Shown in pieces: positions 10,610-15,841 of a stretch of 15,841 bases of DNA. Each line of letters starts with the position of its first letter. Position 1 is the stretch's first letter. The stretch covers positions 1 to 15,841 of the forward strand of contig CAYIEH010000014.1 of NCBI GenBank assembly GCA_964362385.1, written 5' to 3'. The position numbers were made by a program, and so were the translations under genes. This stretch comes from CAYIEH01 sp964362385 (GTDB taxonomy: Bacteria > Patescibacteriota > Minisyncoccia > UBA6257 > UBA9933). The notes beneath the pieces are model-generated. The model made no database searches. It was not told where the DNA came from and saw only the letters and a list, made by a program, of their open reading frames with translations.

Positions 10610-13600
10610 TATTGCCCGACATTTCTCAAGAATTTGAAAGTGTCTTCAAAGTTCTTAAAGATGACATCAAATACCGATTCATTTTGCCTCGGGGTGATTA
10701 TGGTTCTGGGACCGAACACAGCTTCATTGCCGCTTTGGTCGGCTGACCCGATTTTAATTTGATAAATAGTTCCGGGCTTAAGATTGGAAATGATAATGGC
10801 GTGATTTTGGACATAACTGTTCAGATCTTCAACCTTATTAGGCAGTTCTTTTTCATAAGCGGCCGCGCCTTCGCCGTAATAAATCACTGAAGTCGCCGGC
10901 TCGTCGGTCTGCCAGGAAACAACCGTTTGAAGCCTGTCTGTTCTTCCGGGAACCAAAGCGCTCTCAACTTTAAACGAAGTCATAACCGGAGGAGTAACGT
11001 CCTGGCTGGTAATTGCAGTCAAAGTTTCCACAGCTTCAAGCAGATTGCCTTTTTCATTGTAGCCGGAAACTTTAACCTCGTATTTGGTTGCCGGAATCAA
11101 ATTGTCAATAATCATTTCGTGATAAGTCTTTTTGTTTTCATCAATTTTCCTGTTAATTTCTCCGGTTCTTAAATTTCTTGATTCAATAATTGAGCTTGCG
11201 GGTTCATCAGTAGACCAGATAACTCTGAAAGAATTGTTTTTGACATCAAGAATCCTTGCCTGGACTTTTGCGGCTTTCGTAATAAAAGTCATATCAGGGC
11301 CGATTCCGGACACCTGCGGAAGACTGAAAGACTTGACGGCAAAATGATAGGCAGTGTTAGACTTAAGACCCGTTAATTGAATTTGGTGTTCCGTTGTTTT
11401 ATTTAACGTTTCCGCCACTTCCGAAACATAGGGATTTGGTTTTGCGGCATCATACTCCGTTCCCTCTGCGTATGAAACAGCCGAATACGATCTAATATTC
11501 GTTCTCCATTTCATTGTCGCGGAATTTTCCGTGATATCTACAACTTCCGGCTTTTCAATAAACGGCGGGAGGATGCTCGGCAAAATTGATTCAATGGCGT
11601 CTTCCGCTTCCTGCTGGAATTGGGCGGCGTTTTCCAAAGTTTTTAATTTATTGAATGACTCGGTGAAATATTTTGTTTTAAAATCCTGGTCAACGGAATA
11701 AGCGGAATTGCCCGACTTGTCTATCGCCTTTAACTTGAAATGATATTCTGTTCCCATTACCAATCCTTTAACATATATTTTATGCGATGTGGACAAATTG
11801 GAATCTCCGCCAACCAACCCGTAATTGGTGTCTTTGCCGTAATCCATAAAAGCGGTCGCGGCCTTACTCGTGTTAAAGGCAATGGTCGCGTCAAAAGACC
11901 CGACAGGTTCAACTTTTATGTCGCTGATTGTCGGCGGAGTCGTGTCCGCTTGGGGAGCCGGCGCCGAGCCTCCGGCTGTGCTGGTAATTATCACAACATT
12001 TGTTTCGGCAGTAGTGAAATTCTGTTCCGCGGACGTGGCTAAATTTCCCGCCGCGTCAGTTGACTTAACCACATAATAATATTTAGTCTTCGCTGATAAA
12101 TTGGAAAGGCTGACCACGTGGGAAATCGTCAAAGTTGAATCCAAGGTTGTGGTGTTCGGATAACTTCCGCTTGCTCCTCCGTAAGCCAGTTGAGTGCTTG
12201 ATAATTCATCTGTCACCCAGACAATGACAGCCGCGTTGGAGCTGATAACCGGAGTGGTAATGCCGGAAATTACAGGAGGCACATTATCAATGGTTGTTGT
12301 AAAAGTATAATAACTGTTGCCGTTGTTGTTTATTGAAGTATTGCCGCTGCCATCCGTGGATTGCACATAATACCAATAATTGGTTCCTTCTAAAAGACCG
12401 GATAAAGCAACGCTATGTTCGTAAGTGCCGGTGGAGCTGGCATACGCGCTTGCTCCCACTAAAGAACCGCTTCCCACTGTTGATGACGCAAGAAATACCG
12501 AGTTGGGCGCGTAAATAACGTAAGAATTTGAATCTGTATTGGTAAGCCAGCGTATAGTGGCTGTCTTAGCCGATAAATTAACGAGCGCGACATTGGAAAT
12601 AGTCGGTCCGCCCGTTGTCGTGAATGAATATCCGGCTCCGCCGTTGTCGTTGGTTGCCGAGTTATTCATCACATCCACTGATTTTACCCTGAAAAGATAA
12701 GTTGTATTCGGAGTCAGCTCCGTGACAGTAGCACTATGGCTCGTTACATAAGTGTCAACTGTCTTAATACTGCCAAACGCAACGCTTGGCGATACTGAAT
12801 ATTCAACAACTGAATTGGCGAGTTCGTCCGTGGTCCAGGTGATTTTCGCCCAAGTGCTTTGCAAAGTTCCGGCCGCCGTTGAAGGGACGGTGATGGCGGA
12901 AATTACCGGCGGAGTAAAATCTGTTCCGCCTTGGCCGTTAGGCGCGTGGCTTATAATCGGGGAATACGGGGAAACATCGTTGTCAGTGTCAATTGTCCGA
13001 ACCTTATAATAATAAATCGTGGATGAAGACAATCCGCTATCCGTATAATAATTCAAATTAACATCTTCATTGGTTACCAAAATAGAATAGTTGACGCTGT
13101 CAGTTGAACGGTATAATTTGTACGAAGAAAATTGCGCCGTGGAAGTCGGGGTGTAAACGCCCCAGCTCAAAAAGTTTTTAAAAATACCGACTCTGACATT
13201 GGAAATGTCTTTTAAGTCAAAATACTGGGGCAAATAAGGAGCGACAATAGTTGATGAAACCGCGTTATTAAGGGGGTCTTTGGCTTGCAAATAAACAGTC
13301 GGGTAAGTTGACGAAGCGGAATAAGTCCATGTGGAAGTGGTGTTTATTGAAGTTCCTCCGACAGCTTGCCACGCGCCGCTTATGGCGTTGGAACCGTCAG
13401 CGGTAAAATCGCTGTTATTGGACGCCATATAGGAAAAATTGCTGTCGTCTGAAATGTTTAATGTTATAAAGCTGTTGGAAGCGTCCAGCTTAGAAGTCGT
13501 AATGGTCGGATTTTTAACATCCAAAGTAAAAGTCGCGGAAGTTGCCGTAGCCGTGTTATTCGCCGCTTCATTGTCGTTCGCAGTTACCCTGATTTGAGTG

Positions 13601-15841
13601 GTTGTTGAATAAGTGCCGGCAGTCTGGGTTTTTGCGTCCCAAAAAACCGTGTAAGTCAGGAAACTGGTGTTAGAAACCATGTTAGTCGTGTTTCCCAAAT
13701 AAGCGCTGAATCCTCCGCCTGTCGGAGCTGTGCTTGTGCTGATGGTCGCGCTTGTGATAGCTGTCCAGGTTGAACCGCTGTTTGTGGAATATTCAAAAGA
13801 AGGCGTGATGTAGCCGGGAGTATTTGTGCCTGTGGTGGCATCAATGTCTTTGATTGAATATTGTATCTGCGCCTTGCCGAAATTGGCATCGACCTCGCTT
13901 GATATTTGCGAAACAGAAACGCCGTTCGTGCCGAAGGTCGCGTCAAACGACGGCGGCGCGTTAACTACATAAGTGACGGTGACACCGCTCAAAGTCGGCG
14001 TGCCTCTGCCGTTGGAAGTCAAGAACGCTTTGTATTGGAAATACCTGTCATTTGCACCGTCTGAAAAAGCGCTGGGCATAGCGTCAGTGCCGCTTGCGTT
14101 GGTAAAATACGAAGCATTCGTGCCATCCGGTCCCAGCCAATCAGTCCAGGTGGAGCCATTAGAAGAAGTGCGAAGTTGGAATTTGATATCCGTGCCTGTT
14201 GGCTTGGAACTACTGTTATAATGCTCTGCAATGGTACTGGCCGAAAGTGGTGTACTATAAACCGCTACTTCGTCAAGGAAGCCTGTATAATTTCTTCCAT
14301 TAGTTGGGTCCTTCCCTATAGTAAAATTATAGCCTGTTAAAGTTATATCAGAAGTGTTGGAGGGCGCGCTATTATTTAATGCGCCGTCCACATACAACAG
14401 AAGCCCTGATGTTGAACTTCTAACAATAACTATATGATGCCAGACATTGTCATTCATGGCAGCAGTGCTATAAAGAGCCCCGAAGCTTGGAGGGAAAAGA
14501 AGTTGTAGCTTATAATCAGTGTTACTATTTTGCACAACCCAACCAGTATTGGCAGTATGCCCATGCGATATGGGATCCCACAGAGCGTTTTGACTAACAG
14601 CGGCTTTCATCCAAAACTCCACCGTGAAATTATTTGTTAATGCTAAAGAATCTGGATTTCCTATATTAATATAATCATCCGTTCCGTCAAAACTTCCACT
14701 ATTTGAACCGTATTTTGCCGTTCCAAAAGTCGCGCCGCCAGCCGCTGTTCCATTATTAGAATCTTTGCTGTCAATCCAGTTATCATTATCCATCTTCCAA
14801 TAAGAAATCAAACCCGATGTATTTAAAACGGCTTGTTGATAATCTTCCGTCCATTGAATTTTGCTTAAAATATTCGCCGCGCTGTTTGAATCATAAGGGG
14901 ATGAAGTCAAAGTTTGGGAAGCCGGATAATAATTATAGTTGACAGTAATGTCGTCCAAGGAAGGAGTGACGGAAGTGTCAGTCGTGAAAAGATTGGCGCG
15001 ATATTGAATATAACGATTGCCGGTCAGCCCCGAAATGCTTCCTCCGCTTGAAATATTTGTTTGCCAGCTTGTCCAAGTGCCGTCAGGCGTTGCCGTATTG
15101 CCGGTGCGGGCGTCTACCATAAGATATTTGCCGCCATAAAGCTCTAATTCATCCACTGCTGTATAGGATGAATAACCACAATTGGCGGAGATATTTAATT
15201 TGTAATATCTGTAAGAACCTAGGTTTGCTATTGAAAAAGTTTTTAGTTCGCTGGCAGTCCAACTTGTTATATTTGTTTGCGTATCCAATACTGTCCAATT
15301 AGTGTTGTCATTGGAACCTTCAAATGTCCAATTTTTCGGAGCACCACTAAGATAAGCATAATTATTGTCAGGACCTCTGACTCCATAACTGCCAATTCTT
15401 TTTTCATTACTGGAACCAAAATCAAACGAAAGCCAGCCGGAAGTGGCATAAGTTATCCAATGATTATATCCTCCTGTGGCATGATTAAACGCTTTCCATT
15501 GCGGATAATAAGCTTGGTCAGCGGTATTGCTGTCCGCGCTTGCCACATAAGGAGAAGGGGCTGTGTTGGATGTCATTGTCGGAACTTCGTTGCCGCCGAC
15601 AGAAACGCTGCTGGAACTAAAACTCAAAGTCGTCAAATCGCTCGCTTGCCCTAAATCAATAGCCGCGGAAGTATAAGTGCCGGAGGAGAGATAAGGGAAA
15701 AACGCTTTAGCGAAGTTAGTGCTACCCCCCAATGCATAAAAATTACCTGAGCCGTCGTAAGCAATGCTGCCACCCAAACCTACAGTAAACGGCACAGGAG
15801 CAGTAGCAGTAAGGTTAGTCCAGGTGCCGCCAGAAAGATTA
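10609..15841 (-). CDS. Giant surface/secreted protein with discoidin, LamG and FN3 domains (5'-partial)
   Basis: The frame is open to the window edge, so the N-terminus and any signal peptide are missing; at least 1743 residues are present. Numbering from the GTG at 15795, a discoidin (F5/8 type C) domain covers about 68-218 ('WLSFDFGSSNEKRIGSYGVRG...WTFEGSNDNTNW...YRYYKLNISAN'), then a LamG/concanavalin-like domain about 328-525 ('LISYWKMDN', 'FTVEFWMKA', 'WHHIVIVR', 'LLLYVDG', 'GFLDEVAVYS'), a beta-rich middle, and about eight FN3-like repeats from 857 to the end with recurrent 'A.I.W.TDE.A.S.V.Y' and 'T.Y.F.VKS.D..GN' patterns. A helical linker sits near 1380-1412. The C-terminus ends 'FKNFEDTFKFLRNVGQ' with no LPXTG or membrane anchor. 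Likely role: sugar binding or adhesion to a host cell (inferred from domains). Confidence 0.88.
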   Translation of the reverse strand, partial: NLSGGTWTNLTATAPVPFTVGLGGSIAYDGSGNFYALGGSTNFAKAFFPYLSSGTYTSAAIDLGQASDLTTLSFSSSSVSVGGNEVPTMTSNTAPSPYVASADSNTADQAYYPQWKAFNHATGGYNHWITYATSGWLSFDFGSSNEKRIGSYGVRGPDNNYAYLSGAPKNWTFEGSNDNTNWTVLDTQTNITSWTASELKTFSIANLGSYRYYKLNISANCGYSSYTAVDELELYGGKYLMVDARTGNTATPDGTWTSWQTNISSGGSISGLTGNRYIQYRANLFTTDTSVTPSLDDITVNYNYYPASQTLTSSPYDSNSAANILSKIQWTEDYQQAVLNTSGLISYWKMDNDNWIDSKDSNNGTAAGGATFGTAKYGSNSGSFDGTDDYINIGNPDSLALTNNFTVEFWMKAAVSQNALWDPISHGHTANTGWVVQNSNTDYKLQLLFPPSFGALYSTAAMNDNVWHHIVIVRSSTSGLLLYVDGALNNSAPSNTSDITLTGYNFTIGKDPTNGRNYTGFLDEVAVYSTPLSASTIAEHYNSSSKPTGTDIKFQLRTSSNGSTWTDWLGPDGTNASYFTNASGTDAMPSAFSDGANDRYFQYKAFLTSNGRGTPTLSGVTVTYVVNAPPSFDATFGTNGVSVSQISSEVDANFGKAQIQYSIKDIDATTGTNTPGYITPSFEYSTNSGSTWTAITSATISTSTAPTGGGFSAYLGNTTNMVSNTSFLTYTVFWDAKTQTAGTYSTTTQIRVTANDNEAANNTATATSATFTLDVKNPTITTSKLDASNSFITLNISDDSNFSYMASNNSDFTADGSNAISGAWQAVGGTSINTTSTWTYSASSTYPTVYLQAKDPLNNAVSSTIVAPYLPQYFDLKDISNVRVGIFKNFLSWGVYTPTSTAQFSSYKLYRSTDSVNYSILVTNEDVNLNYYTDSGLSSSTIYYYKVRTIDTDNDVSPYSPIISHAPNGQGGTDFTPPVISAITVPSTAAGTLQSTWAKITWTTDELANSVVEYSVSPSVAFGSIKTVDTYVTSHSATVTELTPNTTYLFRVKSVDVMNNSATNDNGGAGYSFTTTGGPTISNVALVNLSAKTATIRWLTNTDSNSYVIYAPNSVFLASSTVGSGSLVGASAYASSTGTYEHSVALSGLLEGTNYWYYVQSTDGSGNTSINNNGNSYYTFTTTIDNVPPVISGITTPVISSNAAVIVWVTDELSSTQLAYGGASGSYPNTTTLDSTLTISHVVSLSNLSAKTKYYYVVKSTDAAGNLATSAEQNFTTAETNVVIITSTAGGSAPAPQADTTPPTISDIKVEPVGSFDATIAFNTSKAATAFMDYGKDTNYGLVGGDSNLSTSHKIYVKGLVMGTEYHFKLKAIDKSGNSAYSVDQDFKTKYFTESFNKLKTLENAAQFQQEAEDAIESILPSILPPFIEKPEVVDITENSATMKWRTNIRSYSAVSYAEGTEYDAAKPNPYVSEVAETLNKTTEHQIQLTGLKSNTAYHFAVKSFSLPQVSGIGPDMTFITKAAKVQARILDVKNNSFRVIWSTDEPASSIIESRNLRTGEINRKIDENKKTYHEMIIDNLIPATKYEVKVSGYNEKGNLLEAVETLTAITSQDVTPPVMTSFKVESALVPGRTDRLQTVVSWQTDEPATSVIYYGEGAAAYEKELPNKVEDLNSYVQNHAIIISNLKPGTIYQIKIGSADQSGNEAVFGPRTIITPRQNESVFDVIFKNFEDTFKFLRNVGQ

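Noticed and set aside
13656..13946. A 96-codon minus-strand frame in the giant gene
   Set aside because: It is an alternative frame within the large coding region, with composition typical of a frame-shifted FN3 gene.
10927..15654. Several + strand frames of 60-130 codons opposite the giant protein
   Set aside because: They are antisense to a clearly domain-bearing frame and have no recognisable motifs.
1..15841. CRISPR array
   Set aside because: No evenly spaced identical repeats of 24 bp or more with unique spacers exist; the repeats seen are short tandem or inverted units.

Overview
The window looks like a chromosome segment from a Candidate Phyla Radiation (Patescibacteria, probably Parcubacteria-like) bacterium. 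The evidence is a compact, AT-leaning genome with very short gaps, genes mostly lacking clear Shine-Dalgarno sites, a reduced division and cell-wall (dcw) cluster, a solo GIY-YIG nuclease, a giant FN3-repeat surface protein, and many short palindromes, some lying inside coding sequences. The placement is inferred from gene content and style, not from a phylogenetic marker.

Layout. At the left, on the + strand, are tRNA-Ala(UGC), tRNA-Ser(UGA) and a small FMN-binding split-barrel (pyridoxamine-oxidase-like) gene that appears to be leaderless. Next, on the - strand, is an unusual tRNA locus: a complete tRNA-Glu(CUC) lies inside the anticodon loop of a second Glu-type tRNA whose two halves still form every canonical arm. 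A third, degenerate tRNA 5'-half sits upstream, and a 17-bp inverted repeat encloses the whole group.

From about 7.14 kb down to 1.27 kb, on the - strand, runs a reduced dcw operon: a sigma70-like promoter, an operator-like repeat cluster (MraZ/DnaA-type boxes), a solo GIY-YIG nuclease gene, mraZ, rsmH, ftsL, a class B penicillin-binding protein (ftsI-like), and murF with its own probable promoter. These genes supply the cell-wall transpeptidase, its divisome partner, a precursor ligase, the ribosome methyltransferase that travels with them, and the regulator.

Upstream, also on the - strand, is a second group: a lone receiver-domain response regulator, an ABC ATPase with a long duplicated C-terminal extension, and a MacB/FtsX-type permease, ending at a clear intrinsic terminator. 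Between this group and a very large secreted or surface protein (discoidin, LamG and about eight FN3 domains, N-terminus beyond the window) is a remnant of a GxxExxR (PD-(D/E)XK-fold) gene flanked by a 19-bp inverted repeat and short phased repeats.

Most unusual: (1) the tRNA-within-tRNA locus; (2) paired CCCCGCCCTCTA / TAGAGGGCGGGG elements with outward hairpins that bracket the GIY-YIG gene and every gene boundary around mraZ; (3) repeats inserted in frame in murF, ftsI and rsmH, which add peptides to essential enzymes; (4) the GxxExxR remnant with phased repeats related in style to those inside murF.
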